NCBI GenBank assembly: GCA_030642545.1
Contig: DAOWNP010000033.1
Coordinates: 1 to 12,345 of the forward strand
DNA from: Desulfobacteraceae bacterium
GTDB lineage: Bacteria > Desulfobacterota > Desulfobacteria > Desulfobacterales > DAOWNP01
DNA: 12,345 nt
Direction of reading: 5' to 3'
Part shown: positions 1 through 6,216 of the stretch, piece by piece
Layout: every line of letters begins with the position of its first letter
Position numbering within the stretch: the stretch's first letter is position 1
Program-made: the position numbers and the translations under genes
The notes under the pieces: generated by a model
Told to the model about the DNA's origin: nothing
The model's database searches: none
Seen by the model: only the letters and a program-made list of their open reading frames with translations

Positions 1-130
1 AAAATTTCTTCTGTGTTCAAGGCGAAAAATTATTTTGACCACAGGCATACGCCGTTGTATTCCGAGGATCAAAATCAATTTTTCAACGCAGAAATTGGAT
101 GAATTGGCGTTTTGTAATAACCTGTCGAGA
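1..130 (-). repeat. Repeat family 1, copy 1 (cut by window edge)
   Basis: The reverse complement of this stretch matches 3414-3540 closely along its whole length, with scattered substitutions. Shared blocks include AATTTCTGCGTT, ATGCCTGTGGT and CCTTGAACACAGAAGAAATTTT. The end near 121-130 (CCTGTCGAGA) is a variant of the palindromic end CTGTCGACAG seen in the other copies. The distal end lies outside the window. There is no open reading frame in it, so it is a non-autonomous, MITE-like element. It stops about 25 bp before the pyrD start codon. Confidence 0.8.
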
Positions 131-155
131 AACAAATATTTAAATATTATTTACT

Positions 156-1076
156 ATGACAAATAAAATAAACACAAAAATTGATATTGGTGGAATAGAA
201 ATTAAAAATCCTGTTATGACAGCTTCAGGTACTTTTGGTTATGCGAGTGAATTTCATGAATTAATAGATTTAAATATGTTGGGAGCAATAGTTGTTAAAG
301 GGATATCTCTTTTACCATCAAAAGGTAATCCTCCTCCGAGGATAGTTGAAACTTCTTGTGGAATGTTAAATGCTATAGGCTTGGAAAATGTTGGAATTGA
401 TGAATTTATTAATAAAAAACTTCCTTTTCTATCTTCTATAAAGACACCTGCAATTGTTAATATTTATGGGAAAAATATAGAAGAATATGTTGAATTATCC
501 AAAATTATAAATGGAATCCCTGATATTTCAGGGGTTGAGATTAACATCTCATGTCCTAATGTAAAAAAAGGCGGGCTTGCATTTGGGGTGGATAGTCAAG
601 CTGCTTTTGAGGTTGTAAGGGCAGTTAGAGTAAAAACATCTAAACTTTTAATTGTAAAACTTTCTCCAAATGTAACAGATATTTCTAAAATTGCTGTAAG
701 TGTTGAAAAAGCTGGTGCGGATTCAATCTCTTTAATTAATACTATAACAGGTATGGCTATAGATATTAATACAAAAAGACCAAAGCTTGCAAATATTACA
801 GGCGGTTTGTCAGGACCTGCGATTAAGCCTGTTGCATTGAAAATGGTTTGGGAGGTTGCAAATAGTGTTAGTATACCTGTTATTGGGATAGGGGGCATAC
901 TAACACCTGAGGATGCTATAGAGTTTTTGATTGCTGGTGCTTCTGCTATTCAGGTTGGAACTGCAAATTTTATTAATCCAAATGCTTCAATTGATATTAT
1001 AAATGGTATCGAGTCTTATTTAATACAAAATAAGATTTATGATGTTTCAGATTTAATAGGAACTATTAAAGTTTAA
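156..1076 (+). CDS. pyrD: Dihydroorotate dehydrogenase, class 1B catalytic subunit
   Basis: This FMN enzyme oxidises dihydroorotate to orotate, the fourth step of pyrimidine synthesis, in the cytoplasm. Class 1B enzymes pass electrons to NAD through a PyrK iron-sulfur/FAD subunit, which would probably be encoded just left of the window. The 306 residues have the usual family length. Visible motifs are the FMN loop TASGTFGYASEF (22-33), the flavin lysine K48, NISCPNV (130-136) with the catalytic C133 that marks class 1, KLSPNV (168-173), INTITGMAID (194-203), GGLSGPA (216-222), IGIGGI (243-248) and QVGTANF (266-272). The ATG at 156 gives the normal N-terminus (short lead, then DIGGIEIKNPVMTASG). 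No Shine-Dalgarno sequence precedes it; instead there is a 14-bp AT palindrome (135-148) and repeat copy 1, so the original leader may have been altered by the insertion. The family is certain; the B subclass is inferred from the motifs. Confidence 0.95.
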   Translation: MTNKINTKIDIGGIEIKNPVMTASGTFGYASEFHELIDLNMLGAIVVKGISLLPSKGNPPPRIVETSCGMLNAIGLENVGIDEFINKKLPFLSSIKTPAIVNIYGKNIEEYVELSKIINGIPDISGVEINISCPNVKKGGLAFGVDSQAAFEVVRAVRVKTSKLLIVKLSPNVTDISKIAVSVEKAGADSISLINTITGMAIDINTKRPKLANITGGLSGPAIKPVALKMVWEVANSVSIPVIGIGGILTPEDAIEFLIAGASAIQVGTANFINPNASIDIINGIESYLIQNKIYDVSDLIGTIKV

Positions 1077-1085
1077 GAAACTTAA

Positions 1086-1111
1086 AACTTTTCTTTTTGT
1101 TCCCATTCTTA
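1086..1111 (-). repeat. Repeat family 2, single end
   Basis: On the minus strand this reads TAAGAATGGGAACAAAA followed by an A-rich AAGTT block. It matches the left end of the longer element at 11551 (TAAGAATTGGGAACAAAA) with one indel. It starts 10 bp after the pyrD stop. The flanking TTAAGAAAC could act as a short opposing end, making a roughly 40-bp mini-hairpin followed by T-rich sequence, but pairing is weak. Confidence 0.45.
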
Positions 1112-1261
1112 GATTGCATTTTGTATCAATTTATTAATTCTAATTTTGCCATAGTTTACGTTTTGATATCTGATTATCAATATTATAACCAACCCAAAAC
1201 TCCCGTTTTCTGAACTTTTTAAAAAAATATTAATTCTATTGTTGATTTTAAAAGGAGTGAT

Positions 1262-1342
1262 ATGATATTCTTAATAAGTAGATTAGATATTAATTTAATC
1301 TTACCCCACAGCTGTGTATCGTATTTTTTCTTTTTGATTTAA
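1262..1342 (+). CDS. Possible 26-residue micro-ORF
   Basis: In the 381-bp gap after pyrD, an AAAGGAG sequence (1251-1257) lies 4 nt before ATG at 1262. The frame runs 26 codons to TAA at 1340 and ends in a hydrophobic tail rich in Phe and Leu. This is the only good Shine-Dalgarno/ATG pair in the gap. It could be a leader peptide or small membrane peptide, or chance: the sequence is AT-rich, the peptide resembles nothing I recognise, and the next gene starts 116 bp further on. Apart from this, the repeat end at 1086-1111 and a short hairpin at 1386-1417, I see nothing in the gap. Confidence 0.25.
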   Translation: MIFLISRLDINLILPHSCVSYFFFLI

Positions 1343-1385
1343 ATATTCTGGAACAATTTAAAATGTTTTAATAGTATAGTAACTT

Positions 1386-1417
1386 AGGTTTACCCCCTGT
1401 CTTTTTTGAGTAACCCT
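1386..1417 (+). other. Imperfect inverted repeat upstream of the DHp protein
   Basis: AGGTTTAC and GTAACCCT can pair in 7 of 8 positions around a C- and T-rich loop, about 40 bp before the start codon at 1458. It may be an operator or a leader hairpin. No regulator can be named. Confidence 0.25.
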
Positions 1418-1457
1418 ACAATATTTAAAATATTATATTTATATTTGGAGCTATAAT

Positions 1458-1880
1458 ATGGATAAAAAAAGTAATTCAATAATAGATTTTGAAAAACAAA
1501 TTAATATTTTACGTAAAAGGGCTTCTGAAATTGAAGTATCAGGTGACAATTGTAAACAGGTACAAAACAAATATAATAAAGTTTTAGATGAAATTGAAGA
1601 CAGGATTGATAAAAGACGTATTAATCTGATTAAAGCGTATAAAAAAGTTAAAGTAGAAAAAAATGCAAGAAAACAGATTGAAGAGAGAGTTCAAATGGTT
1701 GAAGATATAGCTCAGGATTTTAATAATATTTTAGGCTCAATAATATTAAATGTTGAACTTGCAATAGATGATGCATTTGAAAATGATGAAATTAAATATT
1801 CACTAAATCAGGTTATAAAAGCAAGTAATCGTGCAAAATACTTAATAGATCAAATTTTATCTGTAAATAATAATTCTTAA
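1458..1880 (+). CDS. Orphan DHp-domain protein, histidine-kinase-like without His or ATPase domain
   Basis: A 140-residue cytoplasmic protein with no membrane segment. Residues 10-80 are highly charged and predicted helical, probably coiled coil. Residues 75-138 align by eye with the two-helix dimerisation/phosphotransfer (DHp) domain of the kinase class whose H-box reads IAHDFNNIL. Here the motif is IAQDFNNILGSI (84-95): the phospho-accepting His is replaced by Gln86 (codon CAG). The second helix ends in NRAKYLIDQIL, as the family does, and the protein stops exactly where the ATPase domain would begin. There is no residual ATPase sequence before the next gene. GGAG lies 8 nt before the ATG. 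The following gene, 140 bp on, is a response regulator, so a role in binding or dimerising with a partner kinase or regulator is plausible; it should not phosphorylate anything. It could also be a decayed kinase. Confidence 0.8.
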   Translation: MDKKSNSIIDFEKQINILRKRASEIEVSGDNCKQVQNKYNKVLDEIEDRIDKRRINLIKAYKKVKVEKNARKQIEERVQMVEDIAQDFNNILGSIILNVELAIDDAFENDEIKYSLNQVIKASNRAKYLIDQILSVNNNS

Positions 1881-1899
1881 AATAATAGTTTTAAGAATT
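1872..1899 (+). other. Perfect 11-bp hairpin over the DHp gene stop codon
   Basis: AATTCTTAAAA (1872-1882) and TTTTAAGAATT (1889-1899) are exact complements around a 6-nt loop; the stop codon of the preceding gene is inside the left arm. No G+C core and no T-run follows, so it is a poor intrinsic terminator. It may instead stabilise the mRNA 3' end. A second AT-rich hairpin (TTATTGT with ACAATAA, about 1900-1932) follows at once. Confidence 0.5.
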
Positions 1900-2020
1900 G
1901 TTATTGTAAATATTATATATTTATGACAATAAATGAAGAGAAAATAAAAATGGAAATTATTTGCCCTTACTTCTTAATAGTAATAAAAAACATAGTTTGT
2001 TAACATAGATATGGATTGAT

Positions 2021-3442
2021 ATGTCAAATATTCTTATTGTAGATGATGATAAATTGTTGAGTGATGCTCTTTCAAGGGCAATAAAAAGAATAGGGCATAA
2101 TGTAGATTGCAGGCTTAATCTTAACGAAGGATTAGCTATTGCAAATTCAGGAAATTATGATGTTGTCTATCTTGATGTTAAAATGCCTGATGGGAATGGT
2201 ATAGAGAATCTTTCAAAATTTAGTAAAGTTCCGTCAAATCCTGAAATAATAATTATAACCGGTTATGCAAATTCAAGGGGAGCTGAGCTTGCTATAAATA
2301 GTGGGGCATGGGATTATGTAAAAAAACCTTCTTCAATAAAAGAGATGACCCTTCCTCTTTTTCGTGCTTTACAATTTAGGGAAAATAAAGCTAAGAATAA
2401 ACATCCTGTTGCTTTAAAAGTACATGGAATCATTGGAAGTGGTTCTGAAATAATGGCTTGTTTAGATTGTGTGGCTCAGGCTGCCAGTTGTGATGCTAAT
2501 CTTTTAATTACAGGGGAAACCGGCACAGGAAAAGAGTTATTTGCCAGAGCAGTTCATAATAATAGTACAAGATCTCAAAAAGCATTTGTTGTTGTTGATT
2601 GTACGGTGTTACCTGAGAATTTAGTAGAAAGTTTATTGTTTGGTCATCATAAGGGAGCTTTTACAGGAGCTGATTCCTCAAAAACAGGACTTATGAAACA
2701 GGCAGATGGAGGAACTATTTTCCTTGATGAAGTAGGAGAACTTGCAATAGATTTACAAAAAAGATTTTTAAGGGTATTGCAAGAGCGTCATTTTAGACCA
2801 ATTGGAGGTCAAAATGAAATTCATAGTGATTTTCGTTTGATTGCTGCTACAAACAGGGATCTTGATGAAATGGTAGAAGAAAATACCTTTCGCAAAGATT
2901 TGATTTATAGATTGCGTGCTTTAACAATAAAACTGCCTTCTTTAAGATTTAGACAAAACGATATAAGGGAGTTATTAATATATTACTTAGGGAGTTTGTG
3001 TGCAAAATATAATATTGCAACAAAGGGTTATTCTCCTGAATTTTATGATGCATTATATTCTTATGACTGGCCAGGTAATGTCCGTGAATTTATTCATACA
3101 ATAGAAAGTGCTATTGTAAGTGATAGAGAATCACCAATTTTATTTCCTTATCATTTGCCTGTTGGAATTCGTGTTAAAAAAGCGCAAACTTTATTAGATA
3201 GTGAAAATAGAATTAAAAACAAGAGCTTTGAGAAATCATATGGTTCCGATAATTTGCTTACATTTCGGGAACATAGAGTAAATAATATAGAAGTTATAGA
3301 AAAAGAATATTTACAAAATCTAATTTTACATACAAGTAATAATATAAAAAAAGCTTGTAAAATAGCAGACCTTTCAAAATCACGTTTGTATGGGTTGTTA
3401 AAAAAGCATGATATCTGTCGACAGGCGGATGCAAAACACTAA
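2021..3442 (+). CDS. Sigma-54-dependent response regulator (NtrC family)
   Basis: A 473-residue regulator that, once phosphorylated, should open sigma-54 promoters. Receiver (about 1-120): acidic cluster D8-D10, phospho-acceptor D52 in YLDVKMPDGNG, T80 and K101/K102. AAA+ domain (about 135-380): Walker A GETGTGKE (165-172), the sigma-54 contact loop GAFTGA (212-217), Walker B GGTIFLDE (230-237), IAATNRD (274-280), and the sensor-2 segment DWPGNVRE (349-356). A Fis-type helix-turn-helix lies at about 438-462. All key residues are present, so it should be active. The start ATG has only a weak GGA upstream. The last eight residues (CRQADAKH) and the TAA are read from repeat family 1 copy 2, so the native C-terminus has been replaced. 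The cognate kinase is not in the window; the upstream DHp protein lacks the His and ATPase domain. The target genes are unknown. Confidence 0.95.
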   Translation: MSNILIVDDDKLLSDALSRAIKRIGHNVDCRLNLNEGLAIANSGNYDVVYLDVKMPDGNGIENLSKFSKVPSNPEIIIITGYANSRGAELAINSGAWDYVKKPSSIKEMTLPLFRALQFRENKAKNKHPVALKVHGIIGSGSEIMACLDCVAQAASCDANLLITGETGTGKELFARAVHNNSTRSQKAFVVVDCTVLPENLVESLLFGHHKGAFTGADSSKTGLMKQADGGTIFLDEVGELAIDLQKRFLRVLQERHFRPIGGQNEIHSDFRLIAATNRDLDEMVEENTFRKDLIYRLRALTIKLPSLRFRQNDIRELLIYYLGSLCAKYNIATKGYSPEFYDALYSYDWPGNVREFIHTIESAIVSDRESPILFPYHLPVGIRVKKAQTLLDSENRIKNKSFEKSYGSDNLLTFREHRVNNIEVIEKEYLQNLILHTSNNIKKACKIADLSKSRLYGLLKKHDICRQADAKH

Positions 3443-3571
3443 TCTATCCAAATTTCTGCGTTAAAAAATAAATTTAATCCGGAAAATACAACTGGTATGC
3501 CTGTGGTTAAACTGATTTTTAGCCTTGAACACAGAAGAAATTTTCATTCCGCAAGTAACCTGTCTACAGGT
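3414..3571 (+). repeat. Repeat family 1, copy 2 (full length, MITE-like)
   Basis: The element is about 158 bp. It begins with the palindromic end CTGTCGACAG (3415-3424) and ends with CCTGTCTACAGG (3559-3570), an imperfect terminal inverted repeat. Inside, AAATTTCTGCGTT and AACACAGAAGAAATTT form a second inverted pair. Copy 1 (1-130) matches it in the opposite orientation. Copy 3 (5481-5533) has both ends but lacks the interior. No coding capacity is seen, but its left end supplies the C-terminus and stop of the response regulator. Confidence 0.85.
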
Positions 3572-3643
3572 TGCTAAAAAGAGTTAGTTTATTCTGATTT
3601 GTAGTGTTTTAAAAAATAAATGTTGAGAAAAGTTTATCTGGTA

Positions 3644-3716
3644 CCTCAAAAAACAACCGGCATAACCTTCTTAAGTAGAAAAAAAATAGAGGATTATACC
3701 TGGTTATTTTTTAGGG
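3644..3716 (+). other. Long imperfect hairpin downstream of the response regulator
   Basis: Positions 3644-3660 and 3700-3716 pair in 15 of 17 places, including two G-U pairs that exist only in plus-strand RNA. An inner arm (GGCATAACCT with GGATTATACC) extends the stem around an A-rich loop. It lies between the 3' ends of two convergent genes, so it may terminate or protect transcripts. A T-run directly after the stem is lacking. It could also be another small hairpin repeat. Confidence 0.5.
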
Positions 3717-3726
3717 AAAGACTATG

Positions 3727-4023
3727 TTAATGTATAGCACATTCTACGGGAATAAATTCAGCAGCTGATATCCCTGTAAATTGAATTCTGTTTAAGTTTT
3801 CATCTATTTTGTTTAAATTTTTAAAAAAAACATCTTTGCCAAAAGATGAAACTGCAATGTTATTTAAACTATCTGTATGGACAATTACATTGCTTGAAGT
3901 ATTTGTTTTTAATATATCAATTAAATCGCAAATTGATGTATCATTAAAATTACCAGTCAGTCTTAAATGAAGATTGTTACTTTGATATTGCTGAATTATT
4001 TTAAATTTTAACCCCATTGCCAT
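3727..4023 (-). CDS. Small STAS-like protein
   Basis: A 98-residue protein. The pattern (LHLRLTGNFN, a helix, NVIVHTDSLNNIAVSSFGKDVF, a helix, IQFTGIS) resembles STAS domains of anti-sigma-factor antagonists. In those, a Ser in a DSSG-like motif is the phosphorylated residue; here the matching position would be S59 or S60 in AVSSFG. The start is placed at the ATG at 4023 because AGGAGG lies 4 nt upstream; the frame stays open 16 codons further, but those codons cross the ribosome binding site. The gene lies 79 bp downstream of the MBL-like gene on the same strand, probably in one transcript. The fold call is by pattern only, identity to named families looks low, and no cognate anti-sigma factor or kinase is nearby. 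Confidence 0.6.
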   Translation of the reverse strand: MAMGLKFKIIQQYQSNNLHLRLTGNFNDTSICDLIDILKTNTSSNVIVHTDSLNNIAVSSFGKDVFFKNLNKIDENLNRIQFTGISAAEFIPVECAIH

Positions 4024-4102
4024 GTATCCTCCTATTGTCAAGACCATTAAATAAAACTGCTGAAAATACAATAAGTTTAGAAATAAATTTTTTATTTATA
4101 GT

Positions 4103-4630
4103 TTAAGCCATCTGTATTGCTGCTGAATGCTTTGATTCAAAAAAACTGTTAATAAAATGTTGTGATGACTTATTTGAAATATTTTGTTTTTTGTTTGAAT
4201 CAAAAACAAAAAATGATTTTTGTCCTAAAATTATCGAAGGCGTGTTCCCATCATTTTTATCTGAAACCATAATAGATAGTGAATATGGTATCTGATTATG
4301 GTTTGTAATAATTTGTATTAAAGCATTACCAAATTCAAAAGTATCACCGCATATAGTAATGTTTTTATATTTATATTTTTTTGTTGACTCAGATAAAAAG
4401 TAAAGTTTAGCTTTGGTTGTTTCACACAATTTTATTAATAAATCTGAATCAGTTGTATGGTTTGGAGGTAAAAAAATATGTGTTATTTCAATATCGTATT
4501 TTAATACAAATTCAAGGTATGAACTTATTTGATTAACTGGATTTACAATACATGCTGTTTTTTTCTTTTGGCATCCGATAATGTATGAAAGATTTCCCAT
4601 ATTATCAATAATCATTTGTTTATAATACAT
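4103..4630 (-). CDS. Metallo-beta-lactamase-fold-like protein without metal ligands
   Basis: A 175-residue protein. The opening (NLSYIIG, ACIVNPV, a helix, ITHIFL) and GDTFEFGN (95-102) followed by a TNHN segment track the N-terminal part of glyoxalase-II/persulfide-dioxygenase-type MBL-fold hydrolases. In active members the metal site is THxHxDH. Here the aligned segment is PPNHTTD (55-61), keeping only H58; the TPGHT-type loop reads TNHNQ (109-113), and the later GD ligand is GQ (136-137). It should therefore not hydrolyse through a dinuclear metal site and probably binds a ligand or partner. AGGAG lies 6 nt before the ATG at 4630. The STAS-like gene follows on the same strand. Alternative: an unrelated small alpha/beta protein, as the match is by eye. 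Confidence 0.55.
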   Translation of the reverse strand: MYYKQMIIDNMGNLSYIIGCQKKKTACIVNPVNQISSYLEFVLKYDIEITHIFLPPNHTTDSDLLIKLCETTKAKLYFLSESTKKYKYKNITICGDTFEFGNALIQIITNHNQIPYSLSIMVSDKNDGNTPSIILGQKSFFVFDSNKKQNISNKSSQHFINSFFESKHSAAIQMA

Positions 4631-4874
4631 ATTAATTTCTCCTGAAATATATTATTAAATTATGAGACAGGCTAATTTTTTAAACGACGGTTTGTATTAA
4701 TCAAAAAATCAAATTATCTCATTCATAATTAGAAATACATACAAAATTCAAGCCAAATAATGTATATTTTTATTTATTAAATTTTTATCTAATAAATAAG
4801 GGTATTTAAATAAATACATATAGGTTAAATTATCAGTATTTTTATATTAATTATACTAATGTAGCTATAAAGTC

Positions 4875-4907
4875 CTATAAAGCAGGATGATTTTTCCTAC
4901 TTTATAG
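4875..4907. other. Hairpin between the CheY-like and MBL-like genes
   Basis: CTATAAAG (4875-4882) pairs with CTTTATAG (4900-4907), and AGGA with TCCT inside after one mismatch, leaving a 7-nt loop. CTATAAAG also occurs as a direct repeat at 4865-4872. No T-run follows on either strand, so it is not a clear terminator. The rest of 4631-4874 is AT-rich sequence in which I see nothing else. Confidence 0.5.
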
Positions 4908-4920
4908 TAAAAAAGGAGGT

Positions 4921-5020
4921 TTAGGAACGTGGATGAAATAACTTACTCAAATAGGCACATATATGACTTGGAATCTATTATGTATAATTGCGGAAGAGCT
5001 GTTTTGTCCACGTTTCTTAA
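4921..5020. repeat. Repeat family 2, complete 100-bp copy
   Basis: Terminal inverted repeats TTAGGAACGTGGA (4921-4933) and TCCACGTTTCTTAA (5007-5020) bound the element. Its left part (GAAATAACTTACTCAAATAGGCACA) resembles the left part of the element at 11551 and one end at 6217. It has no coding capacity. It lies 26 bp beyond the stop of the CheY-like gene. Confidence 0.75.
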
Positions 5021-5046
5021 GTGGTAAGATATAAATAAATTTGGAT

Positions 5047-5439
5047 TTACCTGTATAATGATCTTATAATACAATCTTCCAATTCTTTTTGAGTAAAAGG
5101 TTTAGTTAATATTTCATGAATACCTATATGTTTTATTTTTTCTGAAATTAATACGTCTTTGTAACCTGTAAATAAAATAACAGGGATATCAGGTTTTAGT
5201 TTAAAAATCTTTTGAGCAAGTTCAATACCTGTCATATAAGGCATGGAAATATCAGTAATAAGTAAGTCAATTGTTTTGTTTGAGCTTTTAAACTTATTTA
5301 AAGCGTCTTTTCCATTTTCTGCGATTACAACCCTGTACCCCATTCTTTTTAACATTCTCTCGCAAACATCAAGTATAATTTCATCATCGTCAACAAAAAG
5401 AATCAGGTCATTTTTTTTTGTATTTTTTTTTTTCTTCAT
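5047..5439 (-). CDS. Single-domain CheY-like response regulator
   Basis: A 130-residue receiver with no output domain. The acidic cluster is D17-D19 (FVDDDE), the phospho-acceptor D63 lies in ITDISMPYMTG, the switch Thr is T91 (LFTGY) and the conserved Lys is K113 (LTKPF). All catalytic residues are present, so it should accept phosphate from a kinase and act by protein contact. The sequence style resembles receivers found at the C-terminus of hybrid kinases, so it may be a detached one. The start is at 5439; no good Shine-Dalgarno precedes it. The first codons contain runs of eleven and nine A (complement of 5423-5433 and 5411-5419), a possible slippage site. It is on the same strand as the MBL-like gene but separated by about 415 bp holding a hairpin and a repeat, so a shared transcript is uncertain. 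Confidence 0.9.
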   Translation of the reverse strand: MKKKKNTKKNDLILFVDDDEIILDVCERMLKRMGYRVVIAENGKDALNKFKSSNKTIDLLITDISMPYMTGIELAQKIFKLKPDIPVILFTGYKDVLISEKIKHIGIHEILTKPFTQKELEDCIIRSLYR

Positions 5440-5480
5440 AGAAATTATTAGTAGTTTAAATTAAAAGGATCTGTAAATAA

Positions 5481-5533
5481 TTGTCGACAGGCGCATGCAA
5501 AACGCTAATTTTCATTCCATAACAACCTGTCAA
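5481..5533 (+). repeat. Repeat family 1, copy 3 (interior missing)
   Basis: TTGTCGACAGGCGCATGCAA and the following AACGCTAAT match the left end of copy 2, then TTTTCATTCC and AACCTGTC match its right end. The roughly 100-bp interior, bounded in copy 2 by its own inverted repeat, is absent. The copy lies about 40 bp upstream of the CheY-like gene start. Confidence 0.75.
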
Positions 5534-5698
5534 AATAAATAATATTTTTTAAATAGCATGAAATATTATATTTTTCCAGTTACAAATTGTAAAATATAAT
5601 TATAATAATGACTATGGAAAAAGAAACACTATAATTCTTATGTTTTATTTGTTTGCAGGGTTTTTAAAAAAATGATAAAGAAAAGTCCAATATAATAG

Positions 5699-5770
5699 GA
5701 CAATATCTTTGGAGGGTGTTTATAATACTCAGATAGCAGATGTCAAAACTTAAGCTATAGTGAAATTTGA
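5699..5770 (+). ncRNA. Candidate structured RNA motif, copy C (crcB leader side)
   Basis: ACAATATCTTTGGAGG is followed by the hairpin GGGTGTT-TAT-AATACTC (5714-5730, seven pairs with two G-U), then CAG, then a second hairpin ATAGC/GCTAT (5733-5737 with 5754-5758), then GTGAAATT (5760-5767). The same order occurs at 10610-10730. Compared with that copy, the first hairpin keeps its pairs while changing bases (C-G becomes G-U, A-U becomes G-U). It lies about 70 bp before crcB. It does not match the fluoride riboswitch consensus I know. Apart from this motif and repeat copy 3, I see nothing in 5440-5836. Confidence 0.4.
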
Positions 5771-5836
5771 AAATTCTAACTGTTTGAGTGTGAACTGAGT
5801 TTATAGGTTTTTATAATTTATAATTAGGGAAAAAAT

Positions 5837-6211
5837 TTGAAAATTTTATTTATTGGAGTTGGTGGTTTTGCAGGAGCAATAATACGTTATTTATCAGTAA
5901 AATTTATTTATAAATTTCCCTTTGATTTTATTTTTCCTTTTGCAATATTAATTGTTAATGTCTCAGGTTGTTTTTTAATAGGTTTCTTATCAGGTATAAT
6001 TGATGGAAAAAATATTTTTTCTCCTGAAATAAGATCTTTTCTTTTAATAGGATTTCTCGGAGGATTTACTACCTATTCTACCTTTGGGCTTGAAACATTT
6101 GATCTTGTACAAAGTGGAAAGTTTTTTTTATCTATATTAAATATTATGTTACACATAATATTGGGTCTGATAGCTGTTTTTATGGGAAATAGTTTATCCA
6201 GAGTATTTTAA
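5837..6211 (+). CDS. crcB: Fluoride ion channel CrcB/Fluc
   Basis: A 124-residue inner-membrane protein, the normal length for the family. Fluc proteins form dual-topology dimers that let fluoride leave the cell. Four hydrophobic helices are visible (about 3-23, 32-54, 66-90 and 96-120). Family motifs: GGFAGAIIRY (9-18), ILIVNVSGCFLIGF (37-50) with the conserved pore Asn N41, and GFLGGFTTYSTFGLET (72-87), which carries the polar track and Phe residues that line the pore. The start is TTG at 5837: it gives the expected KILFIGVGG opening, AGGGA lies about 7 nt upstream, and there is no nearby in-frame ATG. It converges on the fusion gene with a 26-bp gap. No fluoride riboswitch is recognisable upstream; a different structured motif is there instead. 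Confidence 0.93.
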   Translation: MKILFIGVGGFAGAIIRYLSVKFIYKFPFDFIFPFAILIVNVSGCFLIGFLSGIIDGKNIFSPEIRSFLLIGFLGGFTTYSTFGLETFDLVQSGKFFLSILNIMLHIILGLIAVFMGNSLSRVF

Positions 6212-6216
6212 TATAT

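Noticed and set aside
596..898. Open frame antisense to pyrD
   Set aside because: It is the reverse shadow of a well-supported gene and has no recognisable protein features.
1881..2020. Frameshifted remains of a histidine-kinase ATPase domain after the DHp gene
   Set aside because: No N-box or G-box-like residues in any plus-strand frame; the stretch is AT-rich hairpins and is too short.
1880..2020. Sigma-54 promoter driving the response regulator
   Set aside because: No TGGCAC-N5-TTGC-like pair with GG and GC at the right spacing.
1..3571. Composite transposon bounded by the two inverted family 1 copies
   Set aside because: No transposase lies between or within the copies, and the cargo includes a core pyrimidine gene; independent MITE-like insertions are simpler.
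4024..4071. Longer start for the STAS-like protein at 4071
   Set aside because: The added codons run through the AGGAGG ribosome binding site that serves the ATG at 4023.
3415..5535. Integron attC-like recombination sites (GTCGAC palindromes)
   Set aside because: The conserved RYYYAAC and GTTRRRY boxes are not arranged as in attC, and there is no integrase gene.
5640..5836. Fluoride (crcB-motif) riboswitch before crcB
   Set aside because: The conserved GGNGATGG and matching CC-rich pairing blocks are not present; GGGTGTT and AATACTC belong to a different hairpin.
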